Counted from the stretch's first letter, positions 43,509-55,059 are shown. The stretch is DNA of 64,000 nt from Stictocephala bisonia (GCA_035578905.1 JAQJVL010000416.1:248001-312000), one strand, 5' to 3'. The notes: a model not told the origin generated them from the sequence alone. Program-made: numbers and translations.

Positions 43509-46500
43509 TAAGAAACAAGCAAACCGTTTTGACAGGTATAAAACAAGCACACCGTTTTGACACGTATAAAACAAGCACACCGTTTTGACAGGTATAAAAC
43601 AAGCACACCGTTTTGACAGGTATAAAACAAGCACACCGTTTTGACAGGTATAAAACAAGCACACCGTTTTGACAGGTATAAAACAAGCACACCGTTTTGA
43701 CAGGTATAAAACAAGCACTCCGTTTTGACAGGTATAAAACAAGCACACCGTTTTGACAAGTATAAAACAAGCACACCGTTTTGACGGGTATAAAACAAGC
43801 ACACCGTTTTGACAGGTATAAAACAAACACACCGTTTTGACAGGTATAAAACAAGCACACCGTTTTGACAGGTATAAAACCCATGTTGTCTTGAGTTGTT
43901 ACTGCTTTAAGAAACAAGCACACCGTTTTGACGGGTATAAAACCCCTGATGTCTTGAGTTGTTACTACTTTAAGAAACAAGCACACCGTTTTGACAGGTA
44001 TAAAACCCCTGATGTCTTGAGTTGTTACTGCTTTAAGAAACAAGCACACCGTTTTGACAGGTATAAAACAAGCACACCGTTATGACAGGTATAAAACAAG
44101 CAAACCGTTTTGACAGGTATAAAACAAGCACACCGTTTTGACAGGTATAAAACAAGCACTTCGTTTTGACAGGTATAAAACAAGCACACCGTTTTGATAG
44201 GTATAAAACAAGCACACCGTTTTGACAGGTATAAAACAAGCACACTGTTTTAACAGGTATAAAATCCATGTTGTCTTGAGTTGTTACTGCTTTAAGAAAC
44301 AAGCACACCGTTTTGACGGGTATAAAACCCCTGTTGTCTTGAGTTGTTACTGCTTTAAGAAACAAGCACACCGTTTTGACAGGTATAAAACCCCTGATGT
44401 CTTGAGTTGTTACTGCTTTAAGAAACAAGCACACCGTTTTGACAGGTATAAAACAAGCACACCGTTTTGACAGGTATAAAACAAGCAAACCGTTTTGACA
44501 GGTATAAAAACCCCTGTTGTCTTGAGTGTTTACTGCTTTAAGAAACAAGCACACCGTTTTGACAGGTATAAAACCCCTGTTGTCTTGAGTTGTTACTACT
44601 TTAAGAAACAAGCACACCATTTTGACAGGTATAAAACCCCTGATGTCTTGAGTTGTTACTGCTTTAAGAAACAAGCACACCGTTTTGACAGGTATAAAAC
44701 AAGCACACCGTTTTGACAGGTATAAAACAAGCACACCGTTTTGACAGGTATAAAACAAGCAAACCGTTTTGACAGGCATAAAAACCCCTGCTGTCTTGAG
44801 TTGTTACTGCTTTACGAAACAAGCACACCGTTTTGACAGGTATAAAACAAGCACACCGTTTTGACAGGTATAAAACCCCTGTTGTCTTGAGTTGTTACTG
44901 CTTTACGAAACAAGCACACCGTTTTGACAGGTATAAAACAAGCACACCGTTTTGACAGGTATAAAACAAGCACACCGTTTTGACAGGTATAAAACCCCTG
45001 TTGTCTTGAGTTGTTACTGCTTTACGAAACAAGCACACCGTTTTGACAGGTATAAAACAAGCACACCGTTTTGACAGGTATAAAACAAGCACACCGTTTT
45101 GACAGGTATAAAACAAGCAAACCGTTTTGACAGGCATAAAAACCCCTGCTGTCTTGAGTTGTTACTGCTTTAAGAAACAAGCACACCGTTTTGACAGGTA
45201 TAAAACAAGCACACTGTTTTGACAGGTATAAAACCCCTGTTGTCTTGAGTTGTTACTGCTTTAAGAAACAAGCACACCGTTTTGACAGGTATAAAACAAG
45301 CACACTGTTTTGACAGGTATAAAACAAGCACACCGTTTTGACAGGTATAAAACCCCTGTTGTCTTGAGTTGTTACTGCTTTAAGAAACAAGCACACCGTT
45401 TTGACAGGTATAAAACAAGCACACCGTTTTGACAGGTATAAAACCCCTGTTGTCTTGAGTTGATACTGCTTTAAGAAACAAGCACACCGTTTTGACAGGT
45501 ATAAAACCCCTGTTGTCTTGAGTTGTTACTGCTTTAACCCTCTCCCGTTTAAATTCCCGCCACGCGACCATGACGCTGCTAGGCAGTATTATTTCTGGCC
45601 GCCCCACCGCTTGGATCACGTTTCCGTAATCGTGTTTTTTAAAACGTAGTTTTGAACATAAATAGTACATATTATATATCATTTTAAAGATTATTTAATG
45701 TTATAAATTAAGATCTAAATACACAACATAGTTAAATTTTCAATGTTGCGGTCAATTTCACTATTACGCAAAAACTGATCTTGATTCATTATAAATCACT
45801 AAGAATCAATCACAAACAATCACTGTATTTTGGCGGTAAACAAACACGCTAATACGTACAATAATATTATTTAGTTTCTTATTTAGTTAGCTGGCGTTGA
45901 TGTTTAGTTCCATTCCAGTGTGCCCGTAAGGTAACAGCACTAAATAGAGAGAAATATATTTTACTGCATTTAGCTGCAGATTCATAAAAATAATGTTTCT
46001 CAGAGAGCAGCACATTATTGTTTAGGTAGAATAGAAAATCAATTCTACATATAGACAGTACCGCAAAAGTTTCTTTGAAGCTATAACAGATCGCGCAAGC
46101 ATCTGTAATTCAAGTGAAGGCGTTTGGAGGTGGTCCGTCAGTAGCACCACGCCCATCGAGGAGGCGCTTCGAGGCGGATTGACGGGAGAGGGTTAAGAAA
46201 CAAGCACACTGTTTTGACAGATATAAAACCCCGGTTGTCTTGAGTTGTTACTGCTTTAAGAAACAAGCACACCGTTTTGATAGGTATAAAACCCCTGTTG
46301 TCTTGAGTTGTTACTGCTTTAAGAAACAAGCACACCGTTTTGACAGGTATAAAACCCCTGTTGTCTTGAGTTGTTACTGCTTTAAGAAACAAGCACACCG
46401 TTTTGACAGGTATAAAACCCCTGTTGTCTTGAGTTGTTACTGCTTTAAGAAACAAGCACACCGTTTTGACAGGTATAAAACCCCTGTTGTCTTTAGTTGT

Positions 46501-46512
46501 TATTGCTTTAAC
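43509..46512 (+). repeat. compound tandem array of 28-bp and 63-bp units
   Basis: About 55 copies of a 28-bp core, 'accgttttgacaggtataaa' plus 'acaagcac'. The array starts with 13 head-to-tail cores (43523-43859, spacing exactly 28). Later cores are either directly followed by another core, or by a 35-bp extension ('acccctgttgtcttgagttg' plus 'ttactgctttaagaa'), giving a 63-bp unit. Runs of one to seven 28-mers alternate with one to three 63-mers. After the MITE (45538-46192) the last five units are all 63-mers. Copies are nearly identical. Long minus-strand frames across the array (for example 43426-44049) arise because 63 is divisible by 3, and are not genes. Confidence 0.95.
45538..46192. 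mobile_element. 655-bp piggyBac-type MITE in the tandem array
   Basis: Terminal inverted repeats CCCTCTCCCGT (left) and ACGGGAGAGGG (right), flanked by TTAA on both sides (45534-45537, 46193-46196). TTAA duplication with CCC...GGG ends is the hallmark of piggyBac. Excising it restores the 63-bp unit at its native 'ctttaagaa'. The interior has no transposase and is AT-rich with GC-rich ends, so it is non-autonomous. Confidence 0.9.
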
Positions 46513-47119
46513 CTAGATTTTTTTATTTATTTGTTTTTCAATTAACCCATATCAATGTAAGGAAAGAAAGAAATGTAAGAAACTTTGTGTTTGTCACACA
46601 AAGTTGAAAAAACACTTGAATCATCCGAAATCTCCAACAAATTTACCAATCCAAGATATTTGGAGTTTTGAGTTTATGGCAAGTACAACTTTACTAATAT
46701 CATGATTTTTACAAAAATAAAAGAAAACAGGTATGCTTACTGTCAAGATTAGGGAGAAAATAGCAAGCAGTTGATGGAATAGAACAATCAACTTCAAACC
46801 TATAAGGTTTGTTTTATAAAATAAAATTTGAAAGTTTTACTGTTTGTTTTGAAAACAACTATGTAAATTAAAGGAAAATGACAAAAAGTAAAGACAAGCT
46901 ATCAATTTTGTCAGACTGGATTGCCCTCAGCGATCTCTTACATGCCCTTCATATGACCATTCTTTCTTCACCATCATTCTTTAAAAGTATGAGATTTTTA
47001 CCCTAAAATTGAATTTATTTATCTTGCGTACCCATGTAAAGAGTTAAGTGAATTTTTGTAGAAAAAATGTAAAATATTTACTGTGTAATATTGAAATGAT
47101 TTAAGAATGCTGTTTGCAG
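46513..47119 (+). other. intron 5, right part before exon 6
   Basis: AT-rich, no recognised element. Leads to the acceptor at 47119. Confidence 0.5.
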
Positions 47120-47252
47120 ATAAAGCAAGAACCATCAGACTCCCTGGAGGAAGATAAAGAGATTGTTCCTGAACTGTTCATCTGTGCTCATTGTTCTACT
47201 GATTACTCTTCCAAACATGAGCTCGTCCAACACCTTCAGCAGGAACATTCTG
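47120..47252 (+). CDS. Host zinc-finger gene, exon 6 with a C2H2 zinc finger
   Basis: 133 bp, acceptor TTTGCAG (ending 47119), donor TCTG|GTAAAT (47252/47253). It enters in phase 0 and leaves in phase 1, a phase common between zinc-finger exons. The peptide begins with an IKQEP motif (a classic sumoylation consensus), then an acidic stretch. It then has one C2H2 finger: CAHC, 12 residues, then HLQQEH (C-x2-C-x12-H-x4-H). This suggests a DNA-binding nuclear protein. More fingers would be expected in exons beyond this window, since none follows in the readable sequence. The gene is not recognised. Confidence 0.75.
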
Positions 47253-48759
47253 GTAAATTTTTCGTAATATTTATTTATGACTGTCCAAAAAAGAAATATG
47301 TATTTCATGGTAACACTTTGGAACCGAAGCCCGAGTATAGGTCGCAGTGCGTCGCTTTCCATAACGAGAATAGCTCAGGATCTAATATAAAAATAGACTG
47401 CAACATGTAGTAGAGTTATTTTCGGACCTAGTTACTTCCAGTCAATTGTTTGGTTAGTTATCCTGCCATGTCATTGACTCTGAAGTTTTTTGTACCAGCT
47501 TTCAAGTAGGCTGTTGTCGTCTAGCGTTCACTTGTCATCTGGCGTTTGGCCTGTTTGTTTACAGTCGAGTTTGATACTTTAATGACGTTTTTACATTAAG
47601 AGGGCTCTAAACCCCCGCGCTGTCCAAGATACTGCCTTTATTTACTGTCGTAAAATTATAAATGAAACATCTATTTAAAGATAGACATTTTTTACTCGAA
47701 TCGCTTTTTAGAATTTTAGAATTCTCCTTCATTTCGATTTTATAGGTTATTAAAGTTATACAATATTCAAACTAGTGCCAAAATAAAACTAGAGCTGTTA
47801 TTGAAATTTTAAAAAGCGATTTTAGTCAGAAGTTTTTCTAGTTTCAATTTAGTTTTGGTTTCAGATCGATATCTTTAAAGCTTTAGCCGCAATGTAGGAC
47901 CAGGCAAATGCCTGCATGGTAATTTATAGCTAAAAAATGCGGTGATTCGTAAGATCCAAGTGGTGAAAACCCGAACTTCTTAGTCGCGGATAGATTTTAC
48001 TATTTCATTCATGAAAACCTTTCTTCATTTAACTTAACATCGATGGATGCAATGTAGGCCTACGACGACTGATATAAGTATTATTTTACAGACTGATTTA
48101 CTCACTTAGAGTTAGTCTACTTACTTTGAATGTCTTATTTCGTTTAAATTAAAATGTGCATTCCCATGTGGTTCCTGATATAATCTAACCACAAAGTAAG
48201 GCATAAAATGTTTATTCATAATGACAGTGCACAATATTTATAATGGCATGACAAATACTGTAATAATCATCTATATATAACATTTCTATGAAATAAATCA
48301 TATAAACTAAATTAACGAATGCGTACGATAAAAATATTAATTCAATAATTCCGGCTTGATCAAAGCAATAAGTAATTCTATAATAAGTCACTGTCTCTAT
48401 TGATCTTTATTTTATTTTAAAAATATAAATACAGTAATGTTAACTCGTAACTATTAATTTATTACAGTTCAATATATTTCCTAAACGGTAACAAGGACAG
48501 AAAAATATGACAGCCGGGGGACAGGGCGGGTTGGAGCTTTGAAGTCTTCGGGCGAAACCTCGTACCACTCCCGGTGTATTTAGTTGAATAGCCAATGAGA
48601 AGACTTAGGACGATAAAACTTGACATAAGTGATAAATAAACATTGTGCAATGTGAAGAAAAATAATAAAATACAAATTTAAAAAAGTTTTCTTAATTACC
48701 ATAGTACGTGTTGGTAGATGAATTTAATACAATATTAATATAAACTGAACAAATATAAC
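47253..48759. other. sequence after last visible exon, unassigned
   Basis: Presumably the next intron of the zinc-finger gene. I found no further zinc-finger exon in the correct phase. Confidence 0.45.
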
Positions 48760-48802
48760 GGTGATCGATTAAGGTAAACTTTGTTTACCGAAATCGATCA
48801 CC
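48760..48802. repeat. 20-bp inverted repeat, hairpin with 3-nt loop
   Basis: Arms 48760-48779 and 48783-48802 ('ggtgatcgattaaggtaaac' and 'gtttaccgaaatcgatcacc') pair with two mismatches around TTT. Isolated in AT-rich sequence. The function is unknown. Confidence 0.75.
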
Positions 48803-49004
48803 ATAAATTTCGTAGCCTACTTATTGCACTTATTTTTTATAAATACAGTATAAGTATTGTACTGTATGACATTTGCATTGTGTGAAGTTCACTTGTGTAT
48901 TGAAATAAAATTGTTAAACTATTATTAAATTGCTCAAATAAGATGTTCTGCTCAGTTTGGTTTTGTATTAATTTAATGCATTTTCAAATACTTGAGTATC
49001 CACT

Positions 49005-49760
49005 GACCTAATTGGGTAGCTCATGATCAACTTGTGGCAGCCACACTGATCAACTTGGGTAGTCATCGTGATGGACTTGGCTAGCACTCGTGATCAACAT
49101 GGCTAAAACTCACTATCATCTAGGGTAGTACCCGTGATCAACTTGGGCAGCCTCCGTACTGGGCTTGGCTAGCACCCGTGATCAACATGGCTAACACTAA
49201 TGATCAACTCCTGTAGTACCCGTAATAAACTTGGCCATCCATCGTCATGAACTTGGCTAGTACTTGTGGCTAGTCAATAATGGGTGGCTAGTCAAGTAAA
49301 CCACAGGTGCTAACCAACGTAATCACTGGTGATTACACAAGTTAAGTTCACCAAGGGTGCTACTCAAAGTACTTATGGTTGGCTACCTAAGGTTGACCTA
49401 AATACCTAAGATTATTAGAGGTCCTACCTACTAAGTTGACCACAGACTCTACTCAAGGTAATCACAGGTGACTTTCCAAGTCCTGTCCACCACAGATCCT
49501 ATCCTACCCAAATAAATCACAAGTACTATCTAAGTTGACCATGGGTGCTACCAAAGACAATCCCACATATTGACCATGCGTCCAACCCAAGGTAGTCACG
49601 AGTGGCTAGCCATGTTAACCTCGTTTTATAATTGAGGTAATTACGGTAGGCTACCCAAGTTGACCATGGGTTCTACCCAAAATAATCACAGATACTACCC
49701 AAGTTAATCACGGGTGGTACCCAAGGTAATAACTGGTACAACCCATGTTGGTCACGTTTT
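49005..49760. repeat. degenerate minisatellite in head-to-head (inverted) orientation
   Basis: The left arm (about 49005-49265) repeats variants of 'cccgtgatcaacttgggtag' and 'tggctagcac'. The right arm (about 49285-49760) repeats the reverse complement, as in 'ctacccaagttgaccatggg' and 'gtgctacc'. The unit is about 20-24 bp, degenerate, with roughly ten copies on the left and about eighteen on the right. It could fold into a large imperfect hairpin. Confidence 0.75.
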
Positions 49761-51460
49761 GAATGTATTTAACTGTTCTTAAAAGATCTATTACTTAGAA
49801 ATAATAGTGACTTTATAAAATTGCGACTTACTCAGCTAACTCATGTATCTGTATATTATATACTCTGATAATTGGTTATTTAAATGTAATTATTTATTAT
49901 CAATAAATTTTACAAGCATTTTTTTATATTTATTAGGAATAACATTAATTTGTTTCTAAATATGTTTTAACATCAGCTTTAATCCACGTAATAAAATCCT
50001 ATCCTATAAACTACAAATACATTCATTGCTAAATAAGAGTTTAGCACTTATGTACTGTGGTGCCAAAATGGATGATTCCAAACAGCTTAGGCAGATGAGG
50101 ACAAACTACTGTACTCGTATAAAAAACTGAGACCAAAGTACTGTGTGAATTACTGAGGTCAAACTGGTAGACTACGTGAGCCAGTAGACTACCCCGAACA
50201 TACATGTTTATGAGGTCAAACTACTGTCAGGTAGGTGAGCACAATCTGCTTTGAACGTCTAAAGTTATATGTTCGAAATTGATACATGCTCGCAGCAGTT
50301 TCTCTGTTGGTTTCTCTCTTTTGATTGTTGGTTATTTTTAACAGTCGTGTTAAAAAAAAAATCGTCATATTTAGTATTTTGTGTTGGCCTAATTGAATCA
50401 TATTAAATTAATCACTCCTAAAATACTGTGAAATAATTATCAGTAAAACTAAAATTTTTGAAAAGTAATTGTGTAAAAACTGTTGTCGAAGTAAAATAAT
50501 TGCTTTTCTCATGGCAATGGGAAAATAGAGCAAGATTATAATATATTATTTTAATTATAATTGATATCATTCATACAGTTCGCTTCGGTTTTCGTCTCTG
50601 TCCGCGAAAATGTTTGTTGTAACAAAATGTCTGCTTTCCGAAACCAAATTGTCCCCGTAGTGTTATTTTCGTGTATTGTAGTAATTCATTCAGCATACTT
50701 CAGAAGCAAATAAAAAAGCGGCCACATTTCAATTATTTTTTAATGTTTGGAAATTAGTGTGTTATGTTGTAATTGCCATAAAACTATGATAGTTTATGTG
50801 AAATCATTTTTTATTTTGTTAAAAATAATTAATAAACCGTACACAACTATAAAACATAAAATAAATTGACAGGTGGTATTTTTTACTATTACTTTTTAAT
50901 GTGTTTTATTTAGTTTTCAGTAAAGCGTATCCTTTAATGCTTTAAGCGTATGTTAAGAATTGTTGTGGCGTTCATTTAATATTATTTTATTTCAATCCTC
51001 AACCGAACATAAAAAGGTACAAAATAGAAATTTATTTGCAAATTGAAGCCTTTTATTAAATATTTAACCACATAAAAACTAATATTTAGATCACAATCCA
51101 ACAGCTTTAAGGAATATTTACAGAAACCATGCTATGTAACGTAATTTACTTAGTTTTTAGTAAAGCGTATCTTTATGTTTATAAATCAAACTCTTGAATT
51201 GTTTTTCAATTGTAGAATATAAGTATGGTAAGCCTATGCCTAACTATGTTATAATTTAACCGTTTTGAGAATAACAAGATTTTAACAAGAACTATGATTT
51301 TGGAAAACGTTTCAAGTAGAAATTCAATATTTTAGTAGACCCCCAATTTTATCAGTGAATAATTTGATTTCACTGTAAAAAGTCTACTCTTATAAACAAA
51401 TATTACTATTTTTTACAAAGACAAAATTATATAAAAACATGTTAAGAAATAAAATACTGT
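49761..51460. other. unassigned AT-rich sequence
   Basis: A short duplicated phrase 'gaggtcaaact' (about 50155, 50211) is noted. No gene is recognised. Confidence 0.45.
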
Positions 51461-52346
51461 ACAGCAGCAATACCGCTACTGAGTGAAAAATTGACAATTG
51501 TTGAAAAGAATTGGCCTTTCTGCTCTACAGATATTCAGACAGAGAAGGTCGGGCGTATCCAACTGAGGCGGCAGGTGGGAGGGAGGGGCAATTGGGGTTT
51601 CCGGTTGAAAATACTACGTAAACTTGCTATACAGGAAATGATTCAAGGAACTATATTGAACTCTGTCCGGCGGATTAAACTTCTTCGCCTAAAAAAACTG
51701 TACGTAGTTCCAACTTCTATCGCCAGTGTCGCATGACTTCTATATTTTCTTTCCCTTTAGGGCCCTCTTAATATGATTATTGTTTATTATTGCAAAATGT
51801 ATGTGTATATATTTTGATTGCCTAGTTTGTTGTCGTATAGTTTTTACGCCGAGCGAGCCGTTCTGCATAGCATCATGAGTTCAACTGAGGTTTTAATTTT
51901 AGGTATACGGGTGAAGCGTGTTGACGGGGTTCACACCACCGGTTACAAGGGTTAGACAATGTCACCTGATATTTGACTTTTGGCAAGTGCATGTGCATAG
52001 AGGCCAGTAATATTATTTAAATGTCAATATTGTAACAGGTGAATATGTTATGAGTATGTGAATAACAATTTATGCTTAAGAGAGTATAAAAACAGATAAG
52101 AGGAACAAACTATTAAATTACTTAATTATGAATTACAATTAACTATATGTACAATATCTAATACTAAGTACGGAACAAGGTTTATACAGGAAAGACAGAA
52201 GACAGTTCAATTATTAGTCTTTTTCAGCTACTGCTTTCAGACTACCTTGAGAGAGGCCATACAGTGTTTATGAACAAATTTTACTTGTCACCAGCAGTGT
52301 TTGATTTTTTGCGGTAGAAGAAAACAAAAGCTGATGAAACATGTAT
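51461..52346 (+). repeat. duplicated block, copy A: piggyBac 5' region joined to solo 405-type repeat and piggyBac coding
   Basis: 51461-51845 matches 52447-52844 with few differences. 51846-52177 matches the right 332 bp of the 405-bp repeats at 53519 and 61916. 52178-52346 matches 62321-62489, the piggyBac coding part, and stops at the gap. The join at 51845/51846 has AC microhomology between the two parent sequences. So copy A looks like a deletion derivative of copy B with a solo LTR. Confidence 0.8.
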
Positions 52347-52446
52347 NNNNNNNNNNNNNNNNNNNNNNNNNNNNNNNNNNNNNNNNNNNNNNNNNNNNNN
52401 NNNNNNNNNNNNNNNNNNNNNNNNNNNNNNNNNNNNNNNNNNNNNN
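52347..52446. other. assembly gap (100 N)
   Basis: Exactly 100 N, a conventional placeholder of unknown true length. It is flanked by near-duplicated sequence, so misjoining or a collapsed/expanded haplotype is possible. Confidence 0.99.
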
Positions 52447-53009
52447 ACAGCAGCAACAATACCGCTACTGAGTGAAAAATTGACAATTGTTGAAAAGAAT
52501 CGGCCTTTCTGCTCAACAGACATTCAGACAGAGAAGGTCGGGCGTATCCAACTGAGGCGGCAGGTGGGAGGGAGGGGCAATTGGGGTTTCCGGTTGAAAA
52601 TACTACGTAAACTTGCTATACAGGAAATGATTCAAGGAACTATATTGAACTCTGTCCGGCGGATTAAACTTCTTCGCCTAAAAAAACTGTACGTAGTTCC
52701 AACTTCTATCGCCAGTGTCGCATGACTTCTATATTTTCTTTCCTTTAGGGCCCTCTTAATATGATTATTGTTTATTATTGCAAAATGTATGTGTATATAT
52801 TTTGATTCTTTTGGTTGCCTAGTTTGTTGTCGTATAGTTTTTACTATCTGAAATAAGTGTTGTAAATATAAATTGTTCAATTTCAGCAATATGTTGGACT
52901 GAATGCTTCGTTATTTCAATTTTATGTTAGTTAATGTTTTATTATTATAAAGTAAATTATGTTTAATTTTTCTTCAGTCTTTTGTTACTGTTTATAAATA
53001 GCGTTTACA
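52447..53009 (+). other. duplicated block, copy B: probable 5' region of piggyBac-like element
   Basis: Near-identical to 51461-51845 up to 52844, and contains the same 81-codon frame (52480-52725, copy at 51491-51736) with no recognised domain. It is followed by an AT-rich stretch with a 'caatttcag' acceptor-like site, then the ATG at 53010. It could be the promoter/5' UTR of the piggyBac-like gene. Confidence 0.45.
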
Positions 53010-53297
53010 ATGGATTACAACATCAGAAATGATGCAATTCGGGACATTTTTTATAATGTCAAGTCAGGTGTTGATAATGAACTAGATGAAAACCCTGGAC
53101 CAAATATTGATTTTATTGATACTCTAAATGAAAACATGCATGAACCAACATTTGATACAAATTCTGAGAGTGAAATTGTTGAAGAATATGAAGATCCTAA
53201 TTTTTTAGTAGACACTACTACATTTAGTGATTCAGAAGATGATGAAGAAGACCGTATGGTATGGAGACGTTTAATTGGAACCTTAGCCTTGCACTAG
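53010..53297 (+). pseudogene. acidic N-terminal fragment, probable piggyBac-like transposase start
   Basis: A 95-codon frame starting MDYNIRNDAIRDIFYNV, strongly acidic with a TFSDSEDDEED run, the composition usual at the N-terminus of piggyBac-like transposases. Downstream, in shifted frames, a SSIPFDVFSLFF segment (about 53458-53495) resembles the phenylalanine-rich block before the catalytic domain. The catalytic core is absent before the 405-bp repeat begins at 53519. The assignment rests on composition and on the clear piggyBac C-terminus at 62321 on. Confidence 0.5.
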
Positions 53298-53518
53298 CAT
53301 AGGTAGGTCAGTAAATAATAAAAATAGGCCTAATGAAATAAAGAAGACGGTCTTAGGTACCTTCTGATGCGGATTAGGATATTTAGAATCAGATGTTCAA
53401 CCTATGTTACCTAATTTTGATGACCCTCAAAGTGTAATAAAGGCCATAATAGATTAATCTTCGATACCATTTGATGTTTTCTCTCTTTTTTCCCCAGAAT
53501 ATCTCATTTGGGAAAAAA

Positions 53519-53923
53519 AGAGACGAAAAAACACGATCACTGACTAATGAAACCAAAATTATTAACTATAAGAGAGGTCACGGCAATCGCAACGCCGAGC
53601 GAACCGTTCTGCATAGCATCATGAGTTCAACTGAGGTTTTAATTTTAGGTATACGGGTGAAGCATGTTGACGGGGTTCACACCACCGGTTACAAGGGTTA
53701 GACAATGTCACCTGATATTTGACTTTTGGCAAGTGCATGTGCATAGAGGCCAGTAATATTATTTAAATGTCAATATTGTAACAGGTGAATATGTTATGAG
53801 TATGTGAATAACAATTTATGCTTAAGAGAGTATAAAAACAGATAAGAGGAACAAACTATTAAATTACTTAATTATGAATTACAATTAACTATATGTACAA
53901 TATCTAATACTAAGTACGGAACA
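53519..53923 (-). repeat. 405-bp repeat, left copy (putative 3' LTR of BEL/Pao element)
   Basis: Near-identical to 61916-62320. It abuts the end of the BEL/Pao pol region. On the minus strand it starts TGTTCCGTAC, a typical LTR start, preceded by 'caaggtggccagta'. The other end is not CA-like and no target duplication is seen on the outer flanks, so the LTR call is probable but not clean. Confidence 0.65.
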
Positions 53924-54024
53924 TACTGGCCACCTTGAAGTACTACTTCAACGATAATGAATCACATAATTAATGTCCTTTGAGTTGGGCGGCAGGCTGA
54001 TAAAATGTAGGTCTTCTAATTAAT

Positions 54025-54264
54025 AGGTAATGGGAAGACCTTGGCTGCAGGGCGTGTTAAGGTTCCCTGAGCTGTCTTCAGGTGGACGACACGAACCATG
54101 CCGTCTGAGCCAGGATATACCGCAGTGATGCGAGCTAGTGGCCATGTGAGTGGTGGAGTGGAGTTGTGGACCAACACTAGATCATCGACCTTGAGGTTGT
54201 CTTGTGGAGCAGTCCACTTTGAGCGTTGTTGAAGAGTGTGCAGGTACTCTAGTTGCCATCTATG
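54025..54264 (-). pseudogene. BEL/Pao pol C-terminal region (DUF5641-like)
   Basis: Minus-strand reading has WPLARITAVYPGSDGMVRVV and KTAQGTLTRPAAKVFPLP, the C-terminal domain after the BEL/Pao integrase. It is separated from the integrase core by a stop/shift at about 54265. Confidence 0.82.
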
Positions 54265-54972
54265 TCAAATTCGTTGATGGAAGACTTGGATGAGCTGCCA
54301 ATGATGGAGACGATTAGAGGGCACTTCTCGCAGATTAGGTTCTGGAAGCGCTGCAAGTGGAGCACCGATGAGGAAGTGTCCAGGAGTTAAAGCTGAGAGT
54401 TCTACGGGGTCCGTAGACAGGGCCGTCAGAGGACGAGAATTTAACATCGCTTCAACTTGCGTGGTAAGTGTGATAAATTGAGACAAAGTGAGTATAGATT
54501 CTCCCATAACTCTTCTTAAATGGTGTTTGGCACTCTTTACTGCGCTTTCCCATAAGCCACCTTGATGTGGTGCAGCAGATGGATTGAAATGAAAGTTGAT
54601 GCCACGTGGAGAAGTATAATGAGCTATTTTTTCTTGAGCTTCATAAGATCTGATGGAGTCATAAGTTAATTTTCGTAAAATTGTATTAGCACCCACAAAA
54701 TTAGTTCCACAATCAGAAAATATGTCTGAGCAAAGCCCACGACGGGACACAAAGCGAGTTAGAGCGGCTATAAAGCCTTCTGTTGTGAGGTCAGTGATTA
54801 CTTCAAAATGTACTGCTTTTGTAGTCATACAGATAAATATACATAGATACACTTTGATTTGTCGCAAAGCTCTTAAGTTGTGAACTCTATCATTGAATGG
54901 TCCTGCATAATCTATGCCAGTGGACAAAAAGGGCCGAGACGGAGTTACTCTGGAGATTGGAAGATCTTCCAT
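54265..54972 (-). pseudogene. BEL/Pao integrase core
   Basis: A 235-codon piece with the catalytic triad in place: D in STGIDYAGPF, D in IFSDCGTNFVGAN and E in HQGGLWESAVKSAKHHLRRV. It is followed by VEAMLNSRPLTALSTDP and LTPGHFLIGAPLAALPEP. It would join cDNA to the genome. Broken from its zinc-binding domain and C-terminus by frameshifts. Confidence 0.88.
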
Positions 54973-55059
54973 GAGTGGTATCTTGTTTCAAGGCTTATTC
55001 TTAAAACAAGTTATGCATTTAAATATGCGAGTTCGTATGATGCTTCTTGCGGACAATAT

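Noticed and set aside
43426..45682. Long minus-strand frames with repeated CLFYTCQNGV-type peptides
   Set aside because: They follow from the repeat periods (63 divisible by 3; 28 x 3 = 84) and exist in several frames and on both strands. No start context or domain.
43509..46512. CRISPR-like look (28-bp repeat with 35-bp spacers)
   Set aside because: All 35-bp 'spacers' are the same sequence, many repeats have none, and the context is a eukaryotic intron. It is a compound minisatellite.
47114..47410. 98-codon frame as a single-exon gene
   Set aside because: The zinc finger ends at a donor site at 47252. What follows is AT-rich intron read-through, and the start lies in the acceptor region.
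51491..52725. Two copies of an 81-codon basic frame as a small gene
   Set aside because: It is part of a duplicated non-coding block. Its duplication explains the double open frame. No domain and no independent support.
53703..53923. A 221-bp LTR with TGT...ACA ends inside the 405-bp repeat
   Set aside because: Both large copies share a further 184 bp to the left of that TGT, including on the side that should be internal sequence, so the shorter LTR does not fit.
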